DNA from: an uncultured Geobacteraceae bacterium
Lineage (GTDB): Bacteria; Desulfobacterota; Desulfuromonadia; Geobacterales; CAIOGM01
Assembly: GCA_903902345.1 (NCBI GenBank)
Contig: CAIUUR010000219.1
Coordinates: 1 to 41,293 of the forward strand
Length of the DNA stretch: 41,293 bases
Direction: 5' to 3'
Shown: piece by piece, positions 1 through 7,324 of the stretch
Layout of the letters: every line of letters begins with the position of its first letter
How positions within the stretch are numbered: position 1 is the stretch's first letter
Made by a program: the position numbers and the translations under genes
Notes under the pieces: generated by a model
What the model was told of the DNA's origin: nothing
Databases searched by the model: none
Seen by the model: only the letters and a program-made list of their open reading frames with translations

Positions 1-594
1 CTGGTCAAATATGCTCAAAAGCTTTTCCAGATCATTGCGACGCTTCTGTACCAGACTCGGAATCTGGATCACATAGCTGTCATGGGTCAGACTTTCGATG
101 AAACTCTCCTTTACCGTCAACTGCTCACCGGTGACCAGATCCTTGTAGGTGCGGTTCACGCCGATTATTGAAGCATCGGTATGATCAAGCTTATGTCCAA
201 GAAAGTATATTCCGATGATCGGTATCCCGATTCTTCTTGAATGGTTGTTGATCGTCTCTATTTGGGTGTTGTTTTTATTGCTGTACTGGCTTCCCAGATA
301 ACCCCTGAAACGCATGATGTCCGTGGCAAATTTAGCTTTTTGGATCTCGATCAAGACCTGTTTCAGACCGCCGCTGGTTTTAATCGTGGCGCTGAAATCC
401 AGACGATACACCGTCAACAGGCCGAATCTTCCTTCAAATTTTCCCTTGTCGATTTCAGCGGTAAATTCCTGGGGACGAAAATCGAGTGTTTCGATTTCCT
501 CACCTATTATGGAGGAGATCAATAACTTGGCTATCTTCGCGTCTTCCATGAGATATTTGAAGACGACGTCATATATCGGATTGGCTATCTGCAT
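1..594 (-). CDS. Rpn family recombination-promoting nuclease / putative transposase, C-terminus cut by window edge
   Basis: The frame is open from an ATG at 594 to the window edge (198 codons, no stop), so only the N-terminal part is visible. It is closely similar along its whole length to the complete gene at 14086-15072: both begin MQIANPIYDVVFK and share the segments LLTVYRLDFSATIK and VLIEIQKAKFATDIMRFRGY. This is the PD-(D/E)XK nuclease core of the Rpn (YhgA-like) family, whose E. coli members cut DNA and promote RecA-independent recombination. This copy carries a three-residue insertion after QYSNK. A good ribosome site (AAAGGAG) precedes the ATG, and about 145 bp of upstream sequence also match the second copy, so gene and flank were duplicated together. 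Family is confident; activity is inferred. Confidence 0.85.
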   Translation of the reverse strand, partial: MQIANPIYDVVFKYLMEDAKIAKLLISSIIGEEIETLDFRPQEFTAEIDKGKFEGRFGLLTVYRLDFSATIKTSGGLKQVLIEIQKAKFATDIMRFRGYLGSQYSNKNNTQIETINNHSRRIGIPIIGIYFLGHKLDHTDASIIGVNRTYKDLVTGEQLTVKESFIESLTHDSYVIQIPSLVQKRRNDLEKLLSIFDQ

Positions 595-957
595 GATGGA
601 CTCCTTTAGAATTCACGCCAACCGTTTCCCGCTCTTTAAACAAAAGCCGGCGTACGGAAGGGTATCCATAGCGCAGTCATAAACTGACTGCCGCACCGTA
701 ACAGTAAAACCTACCATGATCAATCGGAATGTTACCGGATCTATTAGAGTGCGACGGTCAACCTTGTGTGGATTCCGGGGACAGGGGGACAGGTAGAAAG
801 CGCCGAGAAAAGCCGGCAAAGAGTAGGTGGTGAAAGTCCACTACGGGGCGGGCAGGGGCACATAAGTATATAAGTTTCTGCTTATGTTTTAGATCCGCGT
901 TCATCCGCGTTTATCCGCGTCCTATTTGGTTCCGGCTTGTCCGGCTTAGGGGTTAGC
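595..957. other. Gene-free stretch: conserved 5' flank of the Rpn unit, then repeat debris
   Basis: Positions 595 to about 740 are the upstream flank of the Rpn gene and match the flank of the copy at 14086 (shared GGGAAACGGTTG, CTGTTACGGTG and ATTGATCATG blocks, read on the minus strand). From about 775 to 855 lies a G-rich segment containing GGTGGTGAAAGTCCACTACG, which resembles parts of group II intron RNA; this resemblance is only a memory match and is weak. No credible protein-coding frame was found. Confidence 0.5.
893..950. repeat. Short-unit tandem repeat (ATCCGCGTTN) followed by TTCCGGC units
   Basis: Three units of a 10-bp motif (ATCCGCGTTC, ATCCGCGTTT, ATCCGCGTCC) at 893-922 are followed by a related pair around TTCCGGCTTGTCCGGCTTAGG at 931-950. 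It does not code. The same style of short near-tandem unit occurs in the inverted-repeat elements at 10080-10220 and 34425-34618, so it may be a fragment of the same class of element. Confidence 0.6.
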
Positions 958-1050
958 GTGACAACCTTGGCCCGTAGATTTGGCTTGACTCAGCCTACGA
1001 TCAGTCTGGCTGTTATCCGTGGCGAGAAACAGGTCGCAGAAAACGGCTGA
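958..1050 (+). pseudogene. C-terminal remnant of an IS200-like / REP-associated tyrosine transposase
   Basis: The frame reads VTTLARRFGLTQPTISLAVI then RGEKQVAENG and a stop at 1048-1050. This looks like the C-terminal helix-turn-helix tail (L-A-R-x-F-x-L-S/T-Q-P-T-I-S...V-x-R-G-E-K) found in many RAYT/IS200-like transposases. Nothing upstream contains the HUH catalytic domain, so only the tail remains. The short length limits confidence. Confidence 0.5.
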
Positions 1051-1113
1051 AATCTGAAACAAGTGATAGATGCCGGCGGTAACACAGTCGCTCGATGAGA
1101 GAAACTTATACAC

Positions 1114-1296
1114 TTACGGGCGTCCCCCTTTTACCCCGGTAACGAGGACAAGATCGTTAGCCATGGCGACACCCGCAATCAGAATATCTATATCATCCAG
1201 CGGTTGTCCTGATTTTCTGAGCGAAGCGTAGATATTTGCCGAATACTGATACGGTCTTCACTCAAAGGCACAATGGTGTTGCAGCCCGCGCTCTCA
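1114..1296 (-). pseudogene. VapC-like PIN-domain toxin remnant, frameshifted
   Basis: Read on the minus strand, the frame from about 1240 to the stop at 1114-1116 gives NIYASLRKSGQPLDDIDILI followed by AGVAMANDLVLVTGV. That is the C-terminal part of a VapC PIN domain, with the conserved acidic D-x-D-I-L-I-A helix and the L-V-T strand. The preceding piece, CNTIVPLSEDRI, lies in another frame just upstream, so at least one frameshift separates them; the N-terminal half is missing. The fragment begins directly after the stop codon of the hybrid kinase. A toxin is no longer made. Confidence 0.6.
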
Positions 1297-1297
1297 C

Positions 1298-4200
1298 TTA
1301 AACTGACAGGGTCGGAGGCAACTGCTTCAGTCCTTCCAACACCGGCGTGAGGGTGGCTATAAGAACCTCCAGACAGTGTTCGATCTCATCCCGATCTTCC
1401 CGCTTCAGGGCCTGTTCCAGAGCATTGGCCGTAGCAGACACATCGGTAACCGCCAAGTTGGCCGCGACCCCTCGCAGGTCGTGAGCCATATGTCGCGCCA
1501 GCTCAAAATTTCCTGCCGTCACCGTTGCACACAGAATTGTCGACCCTTCGGACCACTCACTACGGAAAATCAGCAGTAACTCCTGAAGCAATTCCCGATT
1601 GCCCGCAAGCCGGACCAACCCCGCAGCCAGATCGATACCGGGAAGCGTTGCGGGTAATTCCGGGACAGAAATATCCTCTTCTGAGGGGGCTTCATCATGG
1701 CTGCGTGGCGCCAGCCACCGGGAAAGGACCGTCAACAGGGCCATAGGATCGATGGGCTTGGCGACGTGATCGTCCATACCGATTGCCAGACAGTGACGAC
1801 GAACGTCTTCCAGTGCGTGAGCGGTCATGGCGATGATCGGCAGATCGATAAGCCCCAGTTCATTCCGGATGATCCGGGTCAATTCGAAACCATCCATCTC
1901 CGGCATCTGAAGATCCGTAAGAACCACGGTGTAACGCCCGGGATCTGCGCGAAGGATTTCCAGCGCCGTGCGCCCATCACCGACAACCGTCACGGTCAGC
2001 CCGAAACCTTCGAGTATTTCCCGGGCCACCTGCTGGTTGATGTCGTTGTCTTCCACCAGCAGCGCCCGCGCCCTGGCCAAGGTGTGGTGCGTCGCTTCGA
2101 CGGTGGTTCCCGGTGCTCCCGAGGCAGGCAGGGCGGCGAACTCCTCACCGGCGTCAGAGGTATCCAGAGTAAACGGCAGAAGAACCGTAAAAATACTTCC
2201 GACACCGGGGGTGCTCTCAACATGGATATCCCCATCCATAAGGTCCACCAGTTTCCGGCTTATGGTCAGTCCCAGCCCGGTGCCTCCGTAGCGGCGGGTA
2301 GTGGAACTGTCGGCCTGGGAAAACGCCTCAAACAGCCGGGCCAACTGGGCCGGCAGGAGGCCGATACCGGTGTCTTGCACCGTGAAGCGGAGCCGGACCT
2401 GGTCGCCGGTTTGAGCCTCCGGCGTTACCGTGACGTTTACTTCACCCTGCTCCGTAAACTTGACGGCGTTGATGACCAGGTTGAGGAGAATCTGTCCCAG
2501 GCGGAGGGGATCACCCACCAGGCGACGCGGAACAGCCGGATCACGCCGGAAGAGCAGCGCTACCCCCTTATCCTCGGCCTTCAGATACACCATGGCTGAG
2601 ATCTTATCCAGCGTCGATTCCAGGCTGAAGGGGATCTGTTCCAGCTCCAGTCGATCCGCTTCGATCTTGGACAGATCCAGGATATCGTTGATGAGTCCCA
2701 GGAGTGACTGCCCCGAAATCCCGATCTTCTGGAGGTAATCCTGTTGTTGCGGCGTCAGATTTGTCCGGAGAGCCAGGTGGGTCAGGCCAATGACAGCATT
2801 CAGGGGGGTGCGAATCTCGTGGCTCATGTTGGCCAGGAACGCGCTCTTGGCAAGATTGGCAGCATCCGCCGCCTCCTTCGCCGTGGCCAGTTCCTCCTCG
2901 GCCTGCTTGCGTTCGGTAACGCTCCACACGGCCTCCATTAACAACGAGGTCTGGAGCATGTCGGTTTCGTCGTAATCGGTTTCCTTGTTTGCGATACCCA
3001 CCACGCCGATGATGCGGTTGCCGCGAAAAACGGGGATTGACATAAACTTTAACAGCTGAACATGACCTGGAGGGCACCCTTTTTTTAACGGATTGTCGGC
3101 TTGAACATCGTTGACCACAATCGGACGGCGTTGCCGGACGACTTCACCCCATAAACCGGTACGGTCCAACTCGTAGCACGTTTGGGGATTCGCCACGGCG
3201 CATTCCGGCATGACCTCCTTGGACCAGGTGTTGAGGACAAACTCCCTGCGATCTTCATGATAGTGGTAAATGTAGCCAAATTTGCTTTCAGTCAGTTGCA
3301 GCGCTTGCGCCAGGGCATAATCGAGAAATCCCTGTATGGTTTCGGCCGGATGCTGGAGGATATCAACCAACCGTTGCAAGCGGGCTTCGTTGCGCAGCAC
3401 CTCTTTTTCCGCCCGCTTCCGTTCACTGATGTCGCGCCAGGTGGTAAAGAGTGCCTCTTTCCCGTCCAGGCAAAGCGCCGCAATGGAAACCTCCACCAGG
3501 AATTCCGTGCCGTCCCGGCAGCGATGAACCCACTCAAAGTTGCAACTTCCGCGCTGCAAGGCCAGGTTTATCATTTCCCGAGACAGCGCCGCCGAGGTTC
3601 TGCCATCGGGCTGAAATTCGGGAGAGAGTCCGTCCGGCGCAAGACCGATAATCTCCCACCGGTCGGCTCGCAGCATAATTTCGGCGGCCTGGTTGCAGTC
3701 TACAAAAATACCGTCACAGATGATGAGATAGGCATCCGGCGAATCCATGAAGAGGATACGATATTTTTCTTCCTTTTCACGGAGCGCCGCCTCGCTACTC
3801 TCCCGCTGGGCGTTGCTCTTGCGCAGCGCCCCGGAGAGCCTGGCAAAACGGACCGCCACCAGAACAGCGATCAGCAGCAAAAGGGCAACGACGGCCACTA
3901 TACCATACAGCCAAGACAAATCATTGGGCTTGGGATCATAGAGAAAACCCTTCAGGTCGAAGCTCCGCTTCAGCATCCCCATGCCGGCATAGACTTCGGC
4001 GATGTTGCGCCACCGGCCCGGGTTCATATGGCCGACTTCTACAAGCTCCGTCTGGAGCAGGGGCGCCATCTGCCGGGCCTCGAACCGGAGGTGCTCCAGG
4101 GTGTGCCGCTTGCTGTAGCGGTTATAAATGAGCCGGGCCAGTTCCTCCTGATGCTGCATGGCGTACTCCCAACCCTTGAGACTCGCCTCCCGGAATTTTT

Positions 4201-4888
4201 TGACCAGCTCAGGCTTTTTCCGGACTAATTCCTCGGTGGTAAAGAGATTGTCGCCATAGAAATCGATCCCCACGGCCCGGGGTGAATAGAGAAGGTACTC
4301 CTGTCCGGCCGCCTCCAGGGCAAAGGGTTCATCGGTAACATAGACGGAAATAGCCTCCACTGCTCCCGAAAGCAACTCCTGAACGCCAAAGGAATGAGGC
4401 GACAGGGTGAACTTGTCTGAGGCGATCCCCTCGTTCTTCAGGTAGGCGTGGAGTTCCGCCGATCCGGGCTCGATCATGACCTTTTGGCCTGCCAGGTCAT
4501 GGATGCTCTGGACGCCGTGATGTTTCAGATTCATAAGCGCCAGGGGGGAGTGCTGGAAGATGGCCGCCAGGACCACCACCGGCGCCCCCTGTTCCCGTGA
4601 CAGCAGCAGTTCCGTGGAGCCTACGCCGAACTCGGCCTTCCCTTGCACAACCTGCCCCACCGGGTCCTCCCCCGGTCGGGCGGGAAGAATTTCCACCTCC
4701 AGTCCGGCGTTCCGGTAATACCCCTGTTCCTGGGCCGCATAGTAGCCGGCGAACTGGAACTGGTGCTGCCATTTCAGTTGCAGCCGCACCTTGTCGGCCC
4801 CCTGGGCGGTAAGGGGCATCAGGAAGAGCGCCACCAGCGCCAGGTAGCGATAGATCAGATTCATGGCAGGTTTTTTTTCACCATTCAC
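1298..4888 (-). CDS. Hybrid sensor histidine kinase: NMT1/THI5-like periplasmic sensor, PAS, GAF, HisKA, HATPase, receiver, Hpt
   Basis: This 1196-residue phosphorelay protein sits in the inner membrane. After a signal segment (MNLIYRYLALVALFL) comes an NMT1/SsuA-like solute-binding domain (about 34-320, LKWQHQFQFAGYYAA), one membrane helix (about 325-350), a short coiled coil, a PAS domain (about 378-495) and a GAF domain (about 512-670). The kinase core has the H-box SHEIRTPL near residue 698 and ATP-lid motifs DTGIGL and GGTGLGL. A receiver (VLTDLQMPEMDG) and a C-terminal Hpt domain (AHDLRGVAANL) complete an internal relay. NMT1 domains bind small molecules such as pyrimidine precursors or sulfonates; the ligand here is unknown. 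The GTG at 4888 overlaps the stop of the PEP-CTERM gene by GTGA, and an ATG at 4864 is an alternative start with a cleaner signal peptide. No DNA-binding output is present, so a partner regulator is expected. Confidence 0.9.
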   Translation of the reverse strand: MNGEKKPAMNLIYRYLALVALFLMPLTAQGADKVRLQLKWQHQFQFAGYYAAQEQGYYRNAGLEVEILPARPGEDPVGQVVQGKAEFGVGSTELLLSREQGAPVVVLAAIFQHSPLALMNLKHHGVQSIHDLAGQKVMIEPGSAELHAYLKNEGIASDKFTLSPHSFGVQELLSGAVEAISVYVTDEPFALEAAGQEYLLYSPRAVGIDFYGDNLFTTEELVRKKPELVKKFREASLKGWEYAMQHQEELARLIYNRYSKRHTLEHLRFEARQMAPLLQTELVEVGHMNPGRWRNIAEVYAGMGMLKRSFDLKGFLYDPKPNDLSWLYGIVAVVALLLLIAVLVAVRFARLSGALRKSNAQRESSEAALREKEEKYRILFMDSPDAYLIICDGIFVDCNQAAEIMLRADRWEIIGLAPDGLSPEFQPDGRTSAALSREMINLALQRGSCNFEWVHRCRDGTEFLVEVSIAALCLDGKEALFTTWRDISERKRAEKEVLRNEARLQRLVDILQHPAETIQGFLDYALAQALQLTESKFGYIYHYHEDRREFVLNTWSKEVMPECAVANPQTCYELDRTGLWGEVVRQRRPIVVNDVQADNPLKKGCPPGHVQLLKFMSIPVFRGNRIIGVVGIANKETDYDETDMLQTSLLMEAVWSVTERKQAEEELATAKEAADAANLAKSAFLANMSHEIRTPLNAVIGLTHLALRTNLTPQQQDYLQKIGISGQSLLGLINDILDLSKIEADRLELEQIPFSLESTLDKISAMVYLKAEDKGVALLFRRDPAVPRRLVGDPLRLGQILLNLVINAVKFTEQGEVNVTVTPEAQTGDQVRLRFTVQDTGIGLLPAQLARLFEAFSQADSSTTRRYGGTGLGLTISRKLVDLMDGDIHVESTPGVGSIFTVLLPFTLDTSDAGEEFAALPASGAPGTTVEATHHTLARARALLVEDNDINQQVAREILEGFGLTVTVVGDGRTALEILRADPGRYTVVLTDLQMPEMDGFELTRIIRNELGLIDLPIIAMTAHALEDVRRHCLAIGMDDHVAKPIDPMALLTVLSRWLAPRSHDEAPSEEDISVPELPATLPGIDLAAGLVRLAGNRELLQELLLIFRSEWSEGSTILCATVTAGNFELARHMAHDLRGVAANLAVTDVSATANALEQALKREDRDEIEHCLEVLIATLTPVLEGLKQLPPTLSV

Positions 4889-5535
4889 ACTCTTTTCACC
4901 ATTCTCTTCCGCGCATACCCCACCACCCCCAGGGAGATACAGAGAAGCGCATAGGTGGAAGGTTCGGGGACGGCGGTGGCGCCAACGCTGATTACGGCGT
5001 TTGAAGGGGGACTTCCGTAGCTAAGGTTGCCAAGAGTATCACTGCCAAAGACCAGTGTACCCTGAGCATCTCCCCCTATACCACTATTCAAATCAGAAGG
5101 GATGGGGGTAAGGGGATAAAAAAATGGATTAGGGGATGCACTGAGCGCGTCGAGATAGTTAGTTTGATTTATATCCACAGGTGCTATGCCTGCAGCATTT
5201 AGCGTGAACACACCGGGAACTATAGCGGAAAGAAGGATAACCGGCACCGTGCCGTTCAGAGGGGCGTGACCGGAAAGGGTCAAGGTATTTGTGGCTGCAT
5301 ACCACGCAATTGTCATTGGATCCTGCGTATCGGTAGCGAGCAGTGCTGTTGTGTCAAAGACGGCGTGCAGAGTGAAGAGAGTGTCGGCGCCCAGGGGGAT
5401 ATTGTTCAAGGTTGTGGTGCTGCTCAGGGTGCCGTTTATGTCAAGCACCATAACAGACGAATGGGCCGGAACTGCGACTGCCAGGGCAAGAACCAAGGTG
5501 AGCAGGGAAAGGAACGAGCTGAAACAGGTTTTCAT
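4885..5535 (-). CDS. PEP-CTERM sorting domain-containing protein
   Basis: A secreted protein of 216 residues. The ATG at 5535 has a strong ribosome site (AAGGAGA) and gives a clean signal peptide (MKTCFSSFLSLLTLVLALAV...AHS). The body is a low-complexity, Thr/Asn/Pro-rich beta-type sequence without a domain I recognise. The C-terminus is a complete PEP-CTERM signal: VPEPSTYALL, a hydrophobic helix, then YARKRM. Such signals are processed by exosortases, and an exosortase with EpsI lies at 32007-33475. The gene is 68 bp downstream of a second PEP-CTERM gene and overlaps the start of the hybrid kinase, so all three are probably co-transcribed. The last 79 bp of the sorting region are nearly identical to the neighbour's. 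Confidence 0.9.
   Translation of the reverse strand: MKTCFSSFLSLLTLVLALAVAVPAHSSVMVLDINGTLSSTTTLNNIPLGADTLFTLHAVFDTTALLATDTQDPMTIAWYAATNTLTLSGHAPLNGTVPVILLSAIVPGVFTLNAAGIAPVDINQTNYLDALSASPNPFFYPLTPIPSDLNSGIGGDAQGTLVFGSDTLGNLSYGSPPSNAVISVGATAVPEPSTYALLCISLGVVGYARKRMVKRV
4899..4977 (-). repeat. Sorting-signal repeat, copy A (3' end of PEP-CTERM gene)
   Basis: These 79 bp encode the PEP-CTERM tail (AVPEPSTYALL to YARKRM) and match 5627-5705 with a single mismatch, in the same orientation. The rest of the two genes shows no comparable similarity. Confidence 0.9.
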
Positions 5536-5603
5536 GATGAATTTTCTCCTTGAGTTCAGTATAGACGGCATTGAGAGTACATCTTCCCGGAACGACCGCT
5601 CCT

Positions 5604-6284
5604 TCACCCTTCGCACTCCTTGGACACCATTCTCTTCCGCGCATACCCCACCACCCCCAGGGAGAGACAGAGAAGCGCATAGGTGGAAGGTTCGGGGACG
5701 GCGGTTGTCTCGGTAACGTTAACCTGCATGATGAACGGCGACGATGTGTAAAAAGTAGGATCTGGTGCGGCAACAAGCCAATTCGCGCTCAGTCCGGGGC
5801 CACTGCCTGATGACGAATCCGTATAGCCCCATGTGACCGAATCTACTAGATTTGCCACATTACGATCAGTGGCTGCAAATGCGAGCAGCCAGTAGGTTGA
5901 GTTGGGGAGGAGTTGAATTGGATCGTTCATCGAAATCAGCGAAATCGGCGTCAGGCTTGTTGACAGTGGAGGCAGCGAGACTAACATGCCTTGCGGCGTA
6001 AACGTTGAATCCATCAAATAGAAGTAACCGAACGCATCGGCCGCAGGGTTGTCGACCCCTGGCCGGGCAAGAAGAGCGTTGACACTGTTGAGGGTATAGG
6101 AATGGTTATCAGTGAGAAATTGTTGTCCAAACAGACTTCCGGCAGCGACGCCACTGATCCGGGAACCATCCGTCTGTTGTGAAAGGTTATCGAACAGGAC
6201 ACTAGCGTGGACCGTAGTGGTCGGGGCCAGGGTGAGCGCCGTCAGGAGTAGCGCGGACAGTACTGCGGTGATGTTACTTTTCAT
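5604..6284 (-). CDS. PEP-CTERM sorting domain-containing protein
   Basis: An exported protein of 226 residues. The ATG at 6284 is preceded by AAGGAGA at good spacing and starts a typical signal peptide (MKSNITAVLSALLLTALTLA...VHAS). The mature part (SVLFDNLSQQTDG... NSTYWLLAFAATDRNVANLV) resembles the choice-of-anchor type beta-sandwich proteins common among PEP-CTERM substrates, but I cannot name a family. The end is VPEPSTYALLCLSLGVVGYA followed by RKRM, the exosortase signal. It is the first gene of the operon leading to the second PEP-CTERM gene and the hybrid kinase. A sigma-54 promoter lies 69 bp upstream of the start codon. Function is probably extracellular or envelope matrix, by analogy only. 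Confidence 0.9.
   Translation of the reverse strand: MKSNITAVLSALLLTALTLAPTTTVHASVLFDNLSQQTDGSRISGVAAGSLFGQQFLTDNHSYTLNSVNALLARPGVDNPAADAFGYFYLMDSTFTPQGMLVSLPPLSTSLTPISLISMNDPIQLLPNSTYWLLAFAATDRNVANLVDSVTWGYTDSSSGSGPGLSANWLVAAPDPTFYTSSPFIMQVNVTETTAVPEPSTYALLCLSLGVVGYARKRMVSKECEG
5627..5705 (-). repeat. Sorting-signal repeat, copy B (3' end of PEP-CTERM gene)
   Basis: Partner of 4899-4977: 79 bp with one mismatch, covering only the sorting signal of the upstream PEP-CTERM gene. Near-identity confined to the tail suggests recent copying or gene conversion of the signal between unrelated passengers. Confidence 0.9.
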
Positions 6285-6352
6285 GATTCTTCTCCTTGTG
6301 CTGAAGTAATACGTTTCGTTCCCGTAACAGAGAGGAACCGCAAGCAGCCTAA

Positions 6353-6368
6353 GGCAACAGTTGTGCCA
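6353..6368 (-). promoter_or_regulatory. Sigma-54 (-24/-12) promoter of the PEP-CTERM operon
   Basis: On the minus strand the sequence is TGGCACAACTGTTGCC, which fits TGGCAC-N5-TTGC with the exact 10-bp GG-to-GC spacing. It lies 69 bp upstream of the ATG at 6284, pointing at the PEP-CTERM genes. Sigma-54 promoters need an AAA+ activator bound further upstream. Sigma-54 control of PEP-CTERM genes through PrsK/PrsR is known in other bacteria. Confidence 0.85.
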
Positions 6369-6506
6369 TAACCGGGACCAAATGACGCTGCGCCGCGGAA
6401 ACATGGCGGAACACGAGACTGGAGGCACGTTTTCCCTCGAAAAATCAGGAACGGAGGGTAAGAACCGTAGAAAAATATCAGGAGGAGCTGGTGAGGCGGA
6501 GAAGGG

Positions 6507-6554
6507 ATGTTACGCCATGTTACATGGGTACGCCAAAATGTTGCAACATGTTAC
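6507..6554. promoter_or_regulatory. Helically phased ATGTTRC direct repeats, probable regulator-binding array
   Basis: ATGTTAC at 6507 and 6517, ATGTTGC at 6538 and ATGTTAC at 6548 begin 10, 21 and 10 bp apart, with a degenerate GGTAC at 6527 filling the gap. All units therefore fall on one face of the helix. The array is about 140-190 bp upstream of the sigma-54 promoter, a normal enhancer distance, and about 60 bp past the stop codon of the OmpR-type regulator at 6617. It could bind a sigma-54 activator or that regulator. The remaining sequence in 6285-6616 holds no gene. Confidence 0.6.
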
Positions 6555-6616
6555 ACATTCTTATGCCCGAAAAAACCAATAAAATCAGGTTTTTGGTGAT
6601 TTAACGCAGTGGTCCG

Positions 6617-7312
6617 TCAAATGACGTGCAGGGGTGCGGCGAAGAGGAAACCGACTCCCGACACGGTTTGCAACGGCAGGACGCTCCCGGTCTGCTCCTG
6701 ATACCGGGAGCGGAACCGGGAAACGATGACATCCAGCGCCCGGGAAGAGGGCTCTTCGGCCTTGTCATAGACGGCGTTGAGGATGGTCTCCTTTGCCACG
6801 GGTTCCCCTCGAGATGCGGCCAGCGCCGCCAGGATGCGGTACTCCTTCTGACTCAGCCGAAAATGTCGCCCGTCGGGGGTAACAAGCCGCCAGGCGGCCC
6901 GCTCCAGCAGCCAGCTATGGGAAGCGATTGCCTGCGGTGGGGGACTCCGGGCGACAATACTCATGATGGCTGCGGCCAGTTCTTCAATATCCACCGGTTT
7001 GACCAGATAGAGATCGGCACCCGCATGGTATCCCTTCACCCGATCGGCCAGAGCGGTGCGGGCCGTGAGAATGATGATTTTTACCGCGGTATTTTCACGA
7101 AGATAGGCGACAAGATCATAGCCGCTCAGATCGGGTAACCCCAGGTCCACGATGGCGACGGCAAAGTTCTGTCGGCTGAGAGCCTGGTAAAACTCTATCC
7201 CGCTGCCGACGCCGGTAACCGGCAGACAGTGAATGGCCAGGGACTCGGCAATGGTCTCGCGCAGGTCCTGGTCGTCTTCCACCAGAAGGATATGTGGCTT
7301 GGGGGTGGACAT
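6617..7312 (-). CDS. OmpR/PhoB-family response regulator
   Basis: A 231-residue DNA-binding regulator. The receiver domain (1-120) has the acidic pocket VEDD, the phosphoacceptor D56 in VDLGLPDLSG, the conserved T (ILTART) and the K of KPVD. The C-terminal half (about 135-228) is a winged helix-turn-helix: LSQKEYRILAAL, then RALDVIVSRFRSRY and TVSGVGFLF. ATG at 7312 with GGAGG seven bases upstream. The stop of the partner kinase gene at 7325 is 12 bp away, so the two form an operon. OmpR-family proteins typically bind direct repeats about one helical turn apart, as seen at 6507-6554 just beyond this gene. Confidence 0.93.
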   Translation of the reverse strand: MSTPKPHILLVEDDQDLRETIAESLAIHCLPVTGVGSGIEFYQALSRQNFAVAIVDLGLPDLSGYDLVAYLRENTAVKIIILTARTALADRVKGYHAGADLYLVKPVDIEELAAAIMSIVARSPPPQAIASHSWLLERAAWRLVTPDGRHFRLSQKEYRILAALAASRGEPVAKETILNAVYDKAEEPSSRALDVIVSRFRSRYQEQTGSVLPLQTVSGVGFLFAAPLHVI

Positions 7313-7324
7313 GCAACCTCCGTG

